From the NCBI GenBank assembly GCA_964491015.1, contig CAZBEY010000014.1, forward strand, positions 1-34,769: a stretch of DNA of 34,769 bases, given 5' to 3'. Both the position numbers and the translations under genes were made by a program. How positions within the stretch are numbered: the first letter of the stretch is position 1; the number at the start of each line of letters is the position of its first letter. The DNA is from JADFRD01 sp964491015. Its GTDB lineage: Bacteria; Fidelibacterota; Marinisomatia; Marinisomatales; TCS55. The notes under the pieces were generated by a model that saw only the letters and a program-made list of their open reading frames with translations, searched no databases and had not been told where the DNA came from. This document shows, one piece after another, positions 17,025-26,013 of this stretch.

Positions 17025-17064
17025 GTGGGTAATCGTGGGTAATACAAAACAAACTTAAGTGGGT
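17004..17064 (+). promoter_or_regulatory. MraZ operator: four GTGGGT boxes
   Basis: GTGGGT occurs four times on the plus strand: 17004-17009, 17025-17030, 17035-17040 and 17059-17064. A degenerate GTGAAA lies at 17013-17018. Boxes two and three are exactly 10 bases apart, one helical turn. MraZ of other bacteria is known to bind directly repeated TGGG-type boxes upstream of its own gene and repress the dcw operon. The last box touches the mraZ start codon region, so translation starting at ATG 17065 directly follows it. Confidence 0.7.
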
Positions 17065-17529
17065 ATGACAATCAATCAAGATACATTTACGGGAGAGTAT
17101 TCCTATACAATTGACGCGAAAGGTCGTGTCAATATTCCTGCAAAATTTCGCCAGAGCCTTGCACCGGAAAACGACAATACATTTGTTATCACCCGGGGTA
17201 TGGATCCCTGCATCTGGGTTTATCCCCTCACTGCTTGGCAGTATATCGAAGATAATTTAAAAGAGCTGTCTGCCATATCACCGATTAATAGATCATTTAT
17301 TCGCAGTACATCCCGTTATGCTTCAGCCGTCAAATTTGATAAACAAGGTCGAATCATTCTTTCGTCTCAATTGATGGATTATGCTAACATTGATAATGAT
17401 GCGTTGATTATTGGCATGATCAATAAAATAGAAATATGGAATTCAGCAGAATTGTCAAAAATTGAAAATCAAGCAACAGAATTGGATTCATCAGCTTATG
17501 ATGAGCTATCAGAAAAAATTATATTATAA
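17065..17529 (+). CDS. mraZ: Transcriptional regulator MraZ
   Basis: From ATG 17065 the protein has 154 residues. A GTG two codons earlier (17059) is possible but falls within an operator box. Two SpoVT/AbrB-like halves are visible: GEYSYTIDAKGRVNIPAKFR near the start and SAVKFDKQGRIILSSQL in the centre, each with the conserved D-x-x-G-R motif. MraZ forms a ring-shaped oligomer that binds repeats in its own promoter and represses the division and cell-wall cluster. It is the first gene of that cluster and overlaps rsmH by one base (TAATG at 17527-17531). Confidence 0.95.
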   Translation: MTINQDTFTGEYSYTIDAKGRVNIPAKFRQSLAPENDNTFVITRGMDPCIWVYPLTAWQYIEDNLKELSAISPINRSFIRSTSRYASAVKFDKQGRIILSSQLMDYANIDNDALIIGMINKIEIWNSAELSKIENQATELDSSAYDELSEKIIL

Positions 17530-18422
17530 TGAACAAAAATTCATTACCGGAAACGAAATTACTCCATATTCCGGTTATGATCCAGGAAGTGATGGATTTT
17601 CTGATCACGAACCGGGATGGAATTTATCTCGACGGGACAGTGGGTCTCGGCGGGCACGCTGCACAAATACTGAATGCACTTTCGGATTCAGGGAGGTTAA
17701 TCGGACTTGACCGTGACGAGAAGGCGCTGGCAATTTGCAAAGAACGACTGTCAGACAGCCGTGCCTTCTCCTGCCTCCATTCCTCATACGAATTATTCCC
17801 CAACATTCTTCAAGATGAGGGTATATCAACTGTGAATGGTATATTACTTGACTTGGGTTTGTCATCCTTCCAATTGGATTCTCCCTCCAGGGGGTTTGGT
17901 TTCAAATCAAACGGTTCACTGGACATGCGTTTTAATTCTTCAGACGGGCAAACGGTGGCTCAATTCATTTCTTCAAAAACGGAAAATGAATTGGCAGATG
18001 TCCTTTACAATTTCGGGGAAGAGCGGTTATCCAGAAGAATTGCGAGAGCTATTAAAAATATGGATTCCATGAGTGCAGTATCTGATTTAAAAGAAGCGGT
18101 ACGAAGAAGCACTCATCCAAACCGCCGACGAAATTCATTGGCAAGAGTTTTTCAGGCGCTTAGAATTGCCGTTAATGACGAATTAACACGTCTACAAAAA
18201 TTATTAGATTGTTTTGCGGAGTACCTGGCGCCTAAAGGAAGAATTGTTATTTTGAGTTACCATTCGCTGGAAGACAGAATAGTGAAACATTCGTTCAAAG
18301 ATCTATCCAATAAAAATTTAGTATCCATCCTAACAAAAAAACCCCTTCGACCTACCAAAAATGAACAAACAGAAAATTCCCGTGCCAGGAGTGCAAAACT
18401 GCGTGCGGCAGAAAGGATATAA
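17529..18422 (+). CDS. rsmH: 16S rRNA (cytosine-1402-N4)-methyltransferase RsmH
   Basis: The protein has 297 residues, slightly short but complete. The SAM-binding motif DGTVGLGGHA is near residue 35, DRDEKAL follows, and the RsmH-specific features LLDLGLSSFQLD, GFGFKSNGSLDMRF, RVFQALRIAVNDEL and the C-terminal SYHSLEDRIVK are all present. It methylates N4 of C1402 in the 16S rRNA decoding centre. Formerly called MraW, it is the usual second gene of the dcw cluster. It is coupled to mraZ and ftsL by one-base TAATG overlaps at both ends. Confidence 0.97.
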   Translation: MNKNSLPETKLLHIPVMIQEVMDFLITNRDGIYLDGTVGLGGHAAQILNALSDSGRLIGLDRDEKALAICKERLSDSRAFSCLHSSYELFPNILQDEGISTVNGILLDLGLSSFQLDSPSRGFGFKSNGSLDMRFNSSDGQTVAQFISSKTENELADVLYNFGEERLSRRIARAIKNMDSMSAVSDLKEAVRRSTHPNRRRNSLARVFQALRIAVNDELTRLQKLLDCFAEYLAPKGRIVILSYHSLEDRIVKHSFKDLSNKNLVSILTKKPLRPTKNEQTENSRARSAKLRAAERI

Positions 18423-18760
18423 TGGCTAATAGACGCAAATCAAAATTGAAAAACAAGCACAGAGAATTTTTTCAAACATTATCATTTTTTCTAGTGACTG
18501 TTCTCTCCATTGGGGGTTTGATCATTTATTTATGGGTATATACAGAAATAGATGAAACGATGATGGCAATTGAAATCCAACAATCTACTTTTTCAGAATT
18601 ATATAATACAGTTAAAGAATTGAAAAGTGAAATTGAATTATTGAATCGAGTTGACCGAATCACATCTGTAGCCAAAAATGAATTGGGGATGGTATTTGCT
18701 CATCCGGAATCTATTTCCGTGTTTGTTGACCCTTTGGTAATGAAGAATTCTGTTGACTAA
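18422..18760 (+). CDS. ftsL: FtsL-like divisome protein
   Basis: The protein has 112 residues with a basic cytoplasmic N-terminus (ANRRKSKLKNKHR), one membrane helix (about 20-40) and a periplasmic coiled coil (about 45-85) ending in the NELGMVFAHPESISVF segment typical of FtsL/FtsB. Sequence conservation in this family is low, so the call rests on topology and on the position between rsmH and ftsI. FtsL forms a complex with FtsB and FtsQ and activates FtsW-FtsI. The ATG overlaps the rsmH stop, and the 3' end overlaps the ftsI TTG start by eight bases. Confidence 0.85.
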   Translation: MANRRKSKLKNKHREFFQTLSFFLVTVLSIGGLIIYLWVYTEIDETMMAIEIQQSTFSELYNTVKELKSEIELLNRVDRITSVAKNELGMVFAHPESISVFVDPLVMKNSVD

Positions 18761-20750
18761 GACGTATATAAAATATCGATCCCGCGTTATATTTGTTTCA
18801 GGTCTTATTTTCCTGTGTTGGATTGGTTTGTCTATACGATTGTTCCAAATACAGATAATTGATGGAGAATCGCTACGAATGAAAGGATTAACGCAGGGGC
18901 GGGTGCAAGAGCCATTGCGATCCGTTAGGGGAAACATCTTTGATCGCAATAATATTTTATTAACGCGAAATATTATTCATTATTCTTTAGGCGTCCATCC
19001 ATCCAAAATTCATAAAAAACAGGAGTTGGCAGATAAACTAAGCGCTTGTACCGGAAGAGATTCAAAAGATTATCTGAAAAAATTAGAATCAAAGAAGAGC
19101 TTTATTTATCTGGAGCGTAATCTTCAACGATCACAATGTGAAGATATATTAATTGACAAACCTTATGGAGTAATCATCGAAAGAGACTCTCGTCGTTATT
19201 ATCCTCATGGGCATATTGCATCACAAATTTTGGGATTTGTCAATATTGATGACTTGGGAATCGCTGGGTTAGAACAAAAATTTAACAAACAGTTGACAGG
19301 AACTCCCGGCTGGGTAATTAAACAAATGAGCGGTAAAGGGAAATCTATTTTTAAAACGAATTTCCCCGTGCAACTGCCGATCGATGGGGCCAATATTCAA
19401 TTAACCCTTGACTTGGAATACCAGGCTATTTTACAAGAGGAATTGTCCGCACAAGTAGAGAAAACAGGTTCTTCATCTGCGATGGGGCTCATTATCAATC
19501 CTCAAAATGGAGCGATTTTGGCCATGTCCTCCGTTCCCGATTTTGATCCAAACTATCCCGGAAGAAGTGAGAAAAAAAGGCTGCGTAACAAGGTGATTTC
19601 TGACCAATTCGAACCCGGTTCGACGTATAAAATAGTCACTGCTTTGGGAGCAATAGATCGGAATACGGTTTCATTGTGGCAAGAATTCAATTGTGAAAAT
19701 GGTAGTTATGAATTTGCCGGGAGAAAAATCAATGATTGGGGAAATTTTGGTTTATTGACATTGCCTCAGATTATCGAAAATTCTAGCAATGTGGGTGTAA
19801 TAAAGATTGCTGAAATGTTGGGACCTTCATTATTGTATAAATATAGCAGGGATTTTGGATTTGGGACTCCTACAAATATTTCAATAGCTGGTGAGCATTC
19901 CGGTACGTTAAGGCATTTAGAAGAATGGAGTCAATTATCTCTAGCTGAAATATCTCTTGGCCATGAAGTAGGTGTAACAACCTTACAATTAGGTATGGCT
20001 TACGCCGCGATTGCAAATGGCGGTTTTTTAATGAAACCCAGGTTGGTAAATCAAATTGTTTCCCCTGATGGTAAAATACTTTATTCTGAAAAACCCGAGG
20101 TCATTCGTAAAATATCTTCAAAAGATGTGATTGAAACTATGGTGGATATCCTTTGCAGAGTGGTTGAAACCGGAACAGGAACAAAAGCGGCAATTAATGG
20201 CTGGGCGGTAGCAGGAAAAACCGGAACAGCTCAGAAATTTATTGATGATCATTATTCCAATAAAAAATTTATTTCCAACTTTGTTGGATTTTTACCGGCA
20301 AATAATCCGCAGCTTGTTGGTGTTATCGTATTAGACGAACCTAGAATTGGATACCACTGGGGTGGTCATGGTGCAGCACCCGTATTTCGCCGCGTTATGG
20401 AACGAATCATTAATATGGACGATTCCATACGCAACTTCAAACCTCAGACAATCTCAAAAGACCCGCAATGGGTCCAAGAAAGTCTACCCCTCCCACATAC
20501 TCTGGATGATGCAATAACCAGTCCAGTGGCTCTATCCAGTCAAATGCGCATAACAAATGTGGCTCAGAAAAATAACGGAAAATCCTATATGCCGGAAGTC
20601 CGCGGAATGAGCTTAAGAAAAGCGAGGACAGTGCTAAGAAAATTAGGATTGCATACAAATTTCACAGGGTCGGGAAAAGTGATTTGGCAAAGTCCAAAAC
20701 CGGGAACTATCATCAAGGATGGTTCTATATGCAGTATAGGTTTAAAATGA
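18753..20750 (+). CDS. ftsI: Penicillin-binding protein, septal transpeptidase FtsI with PASTA domain
   Basis: The protein has 665 residues. A cytoplasmic tail and one membrane helix (about 13-31) are followed by the PBP dimerisation domain (about 45-210, including RGNIFDRNNILL and RYYPHGHIASQILGFV). The transpeptidase domain follows (about 230-560). Its catalytic motifs are intact: SxxK as Ser290-Thr-Tyr-Lys293, SxN in ENSSNVG, and KTGT in AGKTGTAQ. A single C-terminal PASTA domain (about 608-665) is present. FtsI cross-links septal peptidoglycan made by FtsW. The start is TTG 18753, inside ftsL. No ATG gives the complete N-terminus. It overlaps murE by four bases. Confidence 0.93.
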   Translation: MTKTYIKYRSRVIFVSGLIFLCWIGLSIRLFQIQIIDGESLRMKGLTQGRVQEPLRSVRGNIFDRNNILLTRNIIHYSLGVHPSKIHKKQELADKLSACTGRDSKDYLKKLESKKSFIYLERNLQRSQCEDILIDKPYGVIIERDSRRYYPHGHIASQILGFVNIDDLGIAGLEQKFNKQLTGTPGWVIKQMSGKGKSIFKTNFPVQLPIDGANIQLTLDLEYQAILQEELSAQVEKTGSSSAMGLIINPQNGAILAMSSVPDFDPNYPGRSEKKRLRNKVISDQFEPGSTYKIVTALGAIDRNTVSLWQEFNCENGSYEFAGRKINDWGNFGLLTLPQIIENSSNVGVIKIAEMLGPSLLYKYSRDFGFGTPTNISIAGEHSGTLRHLEEWSQLSLAEISLGHEVGVTTLQLGMAYAAIANGGFLMKPRLVNQIVSPDGKILYSEKPEVIRKISSKDVIETMVDILCRVVETGTGTKAAINGWAVAGKTGTAQKFIDDHYSNKKFISNFVGFLPANNPQLVGVIVLDEPRIGYHWGGHGAAPVFRRVMERIINMDDSIRNFKPQTISKDPQWVQESLPLPHTLDDAITSPVALSSQMRITNVAQKNNGKSYMPEVRGMSLRKARTVLRKLGLHTNFTGSGKVIWQSPKPGTIIKDGSICSIGLK

Positions 20751-22210
20751 CAACAACTCTAAATCAACTTGTAAAAGGAATTATGGCATCAACAGGAGAT
20801 ATTCCTGCAACACCAATAGAAAAAATTCGATTACATTCCCAGGAAGTGAAGCCGGGAGATCTTTATATTGCTGTTTATGGGGTCTCTGCGGATGGCCACG
20901 ATTTTATCCCGGAGGCGCTGGACAATGGCGCATCTGCCGTCATTACTAATGGGCGAGATGTCGGAACACTCCCTGTTCCACAAGTAAAGGTCTCTAATCC
21001 GAGAAAAGCAGCTTCGTATGTTGCAGCCGAATATTATGGAAATCCATCAAAGGAATTGTTTGTTATTGGCATCACCGGAACGAATGGTAAAACAAGCAGT
21101 GCAACCCTAATTACATCCATTTTGAAAGAAGCAAAATGTAAAGTGGCTCAATTAGGAACTTTGGGAGTGATAGCTGAGGGCCATGAGCAACCAAAAACGC
21201 TCACGACGATGGATGCTATCCATTTGCAAAAACTATTGCGTGATCTGGCTGATGATGATTTTACCCATGTTGTTATGGAAGTTTCTTCTCATGCCATTCA
21301 TCAATATCGAGTTGCAGATGTTGAATTTGATGTTACTGTTTTTACCAATTTATCACCGGAACATCTCGATTATCATGGTACAATGGAAGATTATTTTTAT
21401 GCGAAGGCAAAATTATTTACTTCCCTTCCTCTTTCGGCAACATCGATCATCAATTCAGATGATGAGTATGGTTTGCGTATGACAGGGAAAAGCACCGCGC
21501 CGGTTATCAAATTCTCATCAGAAAATAAATCTGATATTTATTTCAAAGAGGTAGAATCGACATTATTGGGTATTAAAGGGCTCATATCCGCCGGGCACAA
21601 TGAAATTGAAGTTAATTCGCCTTTAATCGGGGATTTTAATAAAGAAAATATATTATCTGCTGTTGGAGCCTCTATTGCGATGGGAATCCCAATTGGAACA
21701 ATAAGAACGGGTATTAATAGATGCAGAATCATTTCCGGGCGCATGGAAAAATTCACCACTATGAATGGAGCCCAAATTGTAGTGGATTACGCCCATACGC
21801 CGGATGCTTATGAAAAGGTATTGAGCACAATTTTTGAATTGGTGAAGGAAGATGGAAAATTGATTGTGCTTTTTGGATGCGGGGGTAATAGAGATGCCTC
21901 CAACAGACCCATTATGGGCCAATTAGTCGAACAATACGCGGATTTCTTTTATATTACAACTGATAATCCGCGATATGAAAATCAGGATGATATTGTCAAA
22001 GACATTTCTTACGGATTGTCAACCGATCATTATGAAATCATTGAAGACCGAGCTGATGCGCTGTGGAAATCTTTAAACCAATTGGAAGGAAATGATGTAT
22101 TAGTTGTGTTAGGAAAGGGTCGGGAAACTTATCAGGAGGTTGAAGGTATTCGACATCCATATTCAGACATTGAAATCATAGAAGAATTTTGTGCGAATCC
22201 AAATAGCTGA
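20747..22210 (+). CDS. murE: UDP-MurNAc-tripeptide ligase MurE (meso-DAP type)
   Basis: The protein has 487 residues from ATG 20747, which overlaps the ftsI stop as ATGA. A longer frame from TTG 20684 would duplicate ftsI coding sequence and is unlikely. The N-terminal domain has SQEVKPGDLYIAV. The ATP P-loop is GITGTNGKTSSA. The carbamoylated-lysine region and VDYAHTPDAYEKVL follow. The C-terminal DNPR motif (TTDNPRYENQ) is characteristic of enzymes adding meso-diaminopimelate rather than lysine. It catalyses the third amino acid addition to the peptidoglycan precursor in the cytoplasm. Its end overlaps the murF GTG start by 20 bases. Confidence 0.96.
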   Translation: MTTTLNQLVKGIMASTGDIPATPIEKIRLHSQEVKPGDLYIAVYGVSADGHDFIPEALDNGASAVITNGRDVGTLPVPQVKVSNPRKAASYVAAEYYGNPSKELFVIGITGTNGKTSSATLITSILKEAKCKVAQLGTLGVIAEGHEQPKTLTTMDAIHLQKLLRDLADDDFTHVVMEVSSHAIHQYRVADVEFDVTVFTNLSPEHLDYHGTMEDYFYAKAKLFTSLPLSATSIINSDDEYGLRMTGKSTAPVIKFSSENKSDIYFKEVESTLLGIKGLISAGHNEIEVNSPLIGDFNKENILSAVGASIAMGIPIGTIRTGINRCRIISGRMEKFTTMNGAQIVVDYAHTPDAYEKVLSTIFELVKEDGKLIVLFGCGGNRDASNRPIMGQLVEQYADFFYITTDNPRYENQDDIVKDISYGLSTDHYEIIEDRADALWKSLNQLEGNDVLVVLGKGRETYQEVEGIRHPYSDIEIIEEFCANPNS

Positions 22211-23534
22211 ACCCGAAGCCTTTACAACTTTATTCAGGAGCCATCTGAGTGTGACTCCCTCCTCAGCAATAACCGGGATTTCCACTGACAGCCGTGAATG
22301 TCGGGTGGGAGATTTATACATTGCCATCAAAGGTGAACGTTCTGATGGACATGAGTTCATACAACAAGCGAAGGACAATGGAGCAGTTGCATGTCTGGCA
22401 GGGCGTGAAGTTCCTGTTAATAACGCATTGGATTTATTCATTGTTGAAAACCCGGTGGAGACATTGGGGGCATTTGCACAATCTTATCGAAGATTATTTG
22501 ATTTGCCGGTGATTGGTATTACCGGGTCAAATGGAAAAACGTCAACAAAAGAATTATTAAAACATGTTTTATCAGTAAAAGAAAATGTTCACGCTACATT
22601 GGGAAATTTTAATACATCGATTGGTTTACCCCTAAGCATTTTCCAAATATCAGATGACCATACTATTTCAATATTAGAAATGGGTGCAAGTGAACCGGGT
22701 GAAATTGCATATTTGTGTTCGATAGCAGAACCAACTCATGGTTTGATTACAAACATTAATTCGTCACATTTAGAAGGATTCGGATCCATTGATGAAATTG
22801 CAAAAACGAAAGGCGCCCTTTTTGAAGCTCTCGCTGAAGGGACAGCGTTTGTCAATAAAGCGGATGATCGAATTCGCGGTCTAAATGTAGTTGGAAACGG
22901 AATTTCTTATGGACTGACTCCGGATTGTGACTTCCCGGCTGATATTCATCATGAAAGTGACGGCTCGATTACTCTGACGATTGATGCACATGAAATCGCT
23001 ACTTCTTCACATAATCTCTCTTTTATTAAGAACGTTATTGCCGCTTCTGCTGTCTGCAATCATTTTAGTATTGAATGGACAACATTCGAAAAACGAGTGC
23101 AATCTTTTCAGGCACCTAAAGGGCGTTGTGAAGTTAAGCAGATGGACCATATTACCATTATTGATGATACCTATAATGCGAATCTTTCCTCTACCATCGC
23201 AGCTATCGATTATCTAAATGCCTTTAGTGGTAATGGTCGTAGAATTTTTGTTTTTGGTGATATGCTCGAACTGGGAAATGAATCCTTATCTCATCACCGA
23301 AAAGTAGGGGAACATTGCATCAAAATGGATTTAGACGCTGTATTTACTATTGGGAAAGATACTCGAGAAACGAATCTGGCGATTCATTCGGATATTTTCC
23401 ATAAACATTTTAATTCGAAACGCGACCTGGCGGATGAATTGAAAGTCTGGATTAAAGAGGGAGACAAAATACTGATAAAAGGGTCGCGGGGCATGCTAAT
23501 GGAAACCATCTTGAAAGATATAGAAACAAAATAA
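22191..23534 (+). CDS. murF: UDP-MurNAc-tripeptide:D-Ala-D-Ala ligase MurF
   Basis: The protein has 447 residues. The N-terminal substrate domain (STDSRECRVGDLYIAIKGERSDGHEF) is followed by the P-loop GITGSNGKTSTKELL, the EMGASEPGEIAYL motif and the C-terminal DDTYNANLSSTIAAI motif that marks MurF among Mur ligases. It adds D-Ala-D-Ala to finish the cytoplasmic pentapeptide. The start is GTG 22191 within the end of murE. It is joined to mraY by TAATG at 23532. No ddl is present in the cluster, so the D-Ala-D-Ala substrate must be supplied by a gene elsewhere. Confidence 0.96.
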   Translation: MRIQIAEPEAFTTLFRSHLSVTPSSAITGISTDSRECRVGDLYIAIKGERSDGHEFIQQAKDNGAVACLAGREVPVNNALDLFIVENPVETLGAFAQSYRRLFDLPVIGITGSNGKTSTKELLKHVLSVKENVHATLGNFNTSIGLPLSIFQISDDHTISILEMGASEPGEIAYLCSIAEPTHGLITNINSSHLEGFGSIDEIAKTKGALFEALAEGTAFVNKADDRIRGLNVVGNGISYGLTPDCDFPADIHHESDGSITLTIDAHEIATSSHNLSFIKNVIAASAVCNHFSIEWTTFEKRVQSFQAPKGRCEVKQMDHITIIDDTYNANLSSTIAAIDYLNAFSGNGRRIFVFGDMLELGNESLSHHRKVGEHCIKMDLDAVFTIGKDTRETNLAIHSDIFHKHFNSKRDLADELKVWIKEGDKILIKGSRGMLMETILKDIETK

Positions 23535-24637
23535 TGTTATTCAAATTACTTTATCCTTTACGAGATATGTTCTCCCCTTTCAATGTGTTTCAATACATCA
23601 CATTCCGATCAGCCATGGCAGCCATTTTATCCTTATTATTGACATTTATAATTGGTCCGTGGATAATCCGTCTTTTACTCCGGTATCAAATAGGAGAGGA
23701 AATCCGGATGGAGGGTCCCGAAAGTCACCAGAAAAAACGTGGAACTCCAACGATGGGTGGATTAATGATTATTGGATCTGTATTAATCCCGACAGTTCTG
23801 CTGGCTGACTTATCGAATGCTTACGTCCAAATAGTGATGCTGGCTTTAGTTTGGATGGGGATTATTGGTTTTTTAGATGATTATTTGAAAGTGGTTAAAA
23901 AACTAAAAAAAGGGTTGGTCGCCCGTTACAAACTGGTCGGTCAAATATTATTAGGGATCATTATTAGTATTTGGATATTTAACCATCCGGCATTTGCCGA
24001 TGTAAAGAGTGTGACCAGTGTACCATTTTTCAAGAATCTCGAGCTGGATTTTGGATACATCTACCCTCTGGCAATCATTTTGGTCATCACCGGTACATCC
24101 AATGCCGTAAATCTAACTGACGGCTTGGATGGATTGGCTGCCGGATTACTGGCCATTTGTTTTACAGTCTTTGCCGCAATTGCTTATATGAGTGGACGTG
24201 TTGACTTTTCCAGTTATTTGAATATTATATATTTACCAGGGGCGGGAGAACTAACAATTTTCGCCGCCGCGATCACCGGTGCATTGATAGGATACTTGTG
24301 GTTCAATGCATCTCCTGCAGAAGTATTTATGGGTGATGTTGGATCATTATCCGCAGGTGCCGCCTTGGGGACAATAGCTGTTTTACTAAAAAAAGAATTA
24401 TTATTATTCATCATCGGCGGTGTTTTTGTCTGGGAAGCTTTTTCCGTTATTTTACAAGTAGTCTATTTTCGATTTACTAAAATAAAATCGGGTGAAGGAC
24501 AACGATTATTCAAAATGGCTCCGATTCATCACCATTTTGAGTTAAAAGGATGGCCGGAATCTCGTGTTGTTATCCGGTTTTGGATCATTGGCTTGCTATT
24601 GGCACTTTTTTCATTAACTACTTTTAAGATTCGCTGA
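23534..24637 (+). CDS. mraY: Phospho-MurNAc-pentapeptide transferase MraY
   Basis: The protein has 367 residues and about ten membrane helices, as in the family. Signature segments are present: KRGTPTMGGL near residue 70, the aspartate motif GFLDDYLKVVKK, NLTDGLDGLAAG, and the C-terminal MAPIHHHFELKGWPE. MraY transfers phospho-MurNAc-pentapeptide from UDP to undecaprenyl phosphate, forming lipid I at the inner face of the membrane. The ATG overlaps the murF stop by one base and the stop overlaps murD in the same manner. Confidence 0.97.
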   Translation: MLFKLLYPLRDMFSPFNVFQYITFRSAMAAILSLLLTFIIGPWIIRLLLRYQIGEEIRMEGPESHQKKRGTPTMGGLMIIGSVLIPTVLLADLSNAYVQIVMLALVWMGIIGFLDDYLKVVKKLKKGLVARYKLVGQILLGIIISIWIFNHPAFADVKSVTSVPFFKNLELDFGYIYPLAIILVITGTSNAVNLTDGLDGLAAGLLAICFTVFAAIAYMSGRVDFSSYLNIIYLPGAGELTIFAAAITGALIGYLWFNASPAEVFMGDVGSLSAGAALGTIAVLLKKELLLFIIGGVFVWEAFSVILQVVYFRFTKIKSGEGQRLFKMAPIHHHFELKGWPESRVVIRFWIIGLLLALFSLTTFKIR

Positions 24638-26013
24638 TGGATATTTCTGATCCAAACAAAATCAATTTATTAAACAAAAGGGTTATTATCATTGGCGCTG
24701 GTCGCAGCGGTATCGCAGCGGCGAGGCTGACGAATAGCCTTGGAGCAAATGTTTTTATCAGTGATATGCAAAATTCGTCAAATGAATTGATGGAATTGAA
24801 GAAAGAAGGAATTCAAGGGGAAACCAACGGCCATAGTGAAACCATCTATGAAGCCGATTTGTGGATTATTTCACCGGGAGTTCCAAAAGATTCAGATATT
24901 ATACGAAATGCGCTGGTAAGAAATATACCAATCGTAGGTGAAATTGAATTCGCCAGCTGGTTCACCAATGCGCCGATAATAGCCATAACAGGCTCTAATG
25001 GTAAAACAACCACAGCGCACATGATATATGAAATGTGTAAAACGGATGATTTACATCCTGTCCTGTCGGGGAATGTCGGTAATGCATTTTCGAATGTGAT
25101 CCTCAAAGATCGTTCCCAACCGGATAATAAACGAATCCACATACTGGAAATATCCAGTTTCCAAATGGAATATATCTATCATTTCAAGCCATATATTTCT
25201 GTATTTCTTAATCTGACACCGGATCATTTAAATCGTTATGACGATATGGATGACTATGTAACGATGAAAATGAAAATGTGGTCGAATCAGACGAAGTGTG
25301 ATTTTTTAGTTTTTAATGCTGATGATGCTCTGCTATCAGAACGTATCGAACAAGCAGATGCCAATAAAATTCCCTATAGTTTAGATTCAGATGCAAAAGG
25401 ACTTTTATTCCGTCTAAACGAAACAAAAATTTACGATCAAAAGCACGCCACGCTGATCAATCTGGATGAAATCGCTTTGCCTGGTAGGCATAACCTTTCG
25501 AACTACCTCGGTTCCTCTACCTCGGCGAGCCTGTTGGGCATTGCTTCATCCAGGATTGCTCAAGTTATGTCTACTTTTTGCGGAGTCCCACATCGACTTG
25601 AACACGTTGGAGAAATAAATGGCGTCGTGTATATCAATGATTCTAAAGCAACAAATATTGATGCAGTAAAAGTGGCTTTAGACAGTTTTAATCAACCCAT
25701 TTTTCTTATTTTGGGCGGTCGGGATAAAGGCGGAGACTTTCTTTCACTGTACCCACATACCCACAAAAAGGTGAAAGAAGTGCTCACAATAGGTGAGTCT
25801 AAAAAAGCGATCGCAGCAGCGTTAGGAGAGAAAGTGAAAATCACTTCATGTGATACACTCAAGAATGCTGTTGAGGTCGCTCATTCCTATGCACAGCCTG
25901 GGGATATTGTTTTATTATCTCCGGGTTGTGCAAGTTTTGATCAATTCGCTAATTTTGAAGAACGAGGCAAACTATTTAGAAAATTAGTACAATCATTGAA
26001 GGTATATGGATGA
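24637..26013 (+). CDS. murD: UDP-MurNAc-L-Ala:D-Glu ligase MurD
   Basis: The protein has 458 residues. The N-terminal nucleotide-fold domain begins KRVIIIGAGRSGIAAARL. The P-loop is AITGSNGKTTTAHM. The central domain has LEISSFQMEYIYHFKP and LNLTPDHLNRYDDMDDY. The C-terminal domain has VYINDSKATNIDAVKVAL, LGGRDKGGDF and LLSPGCASFDQFANFEERG. MurD adds D-glutamate to UDP-MurNAc-L-Ala in the cytoplasm. The ATG overlaps the mraY stop (TGATG) and the 3' end overlaps the ftsW ATG by four bases. Confidence 0.96.
   Translation: MDISDPNKINLLNKRVIIIGAGRSGIAAARLTNSLGANVFISDMQNSSNELMELKKEGIQGETNGHSETIYEADLWIISPGVPKDSDIIRNALVRNIPIVGEIEFASWFTNAPIIAITGSNGKTTTAHMIYEMCKTDDLHPVLSGNVGNAFSNVILKDRSQPDNKRIHILEISSFQMEYIYHFKPYISVFLNLTPDHLNRYDDMDDYVTMKMKMWSNQTKCDFLVFNADDALLSERIEQADANKIPYSLDSDAKGLLFRLNETKIYDQKHATLINLDEIALPGRHNLSNYLGSSTSASLLGIASSRIAQVMSTFCGVPHRLEHVGEINGVVYINDSKATNIDAVKVALDSFNQPIFLILGGRDKGGDFLSLYPHTHKKVKEVLTIGESKKAIAAALGEKVKITSCDTLKNAVEVAHSYAQPGDIVLLSPGCASFDQFANFEERGKLFRKLVQSLKVYG

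Noticed and set aside
20684..20746. N-terminal extension of MurE from TTG 20684.
   Set aside because: It duplicates the PASTA-coding end of ftsI; ATG 20747 with an ATGA overlap fits the family start.
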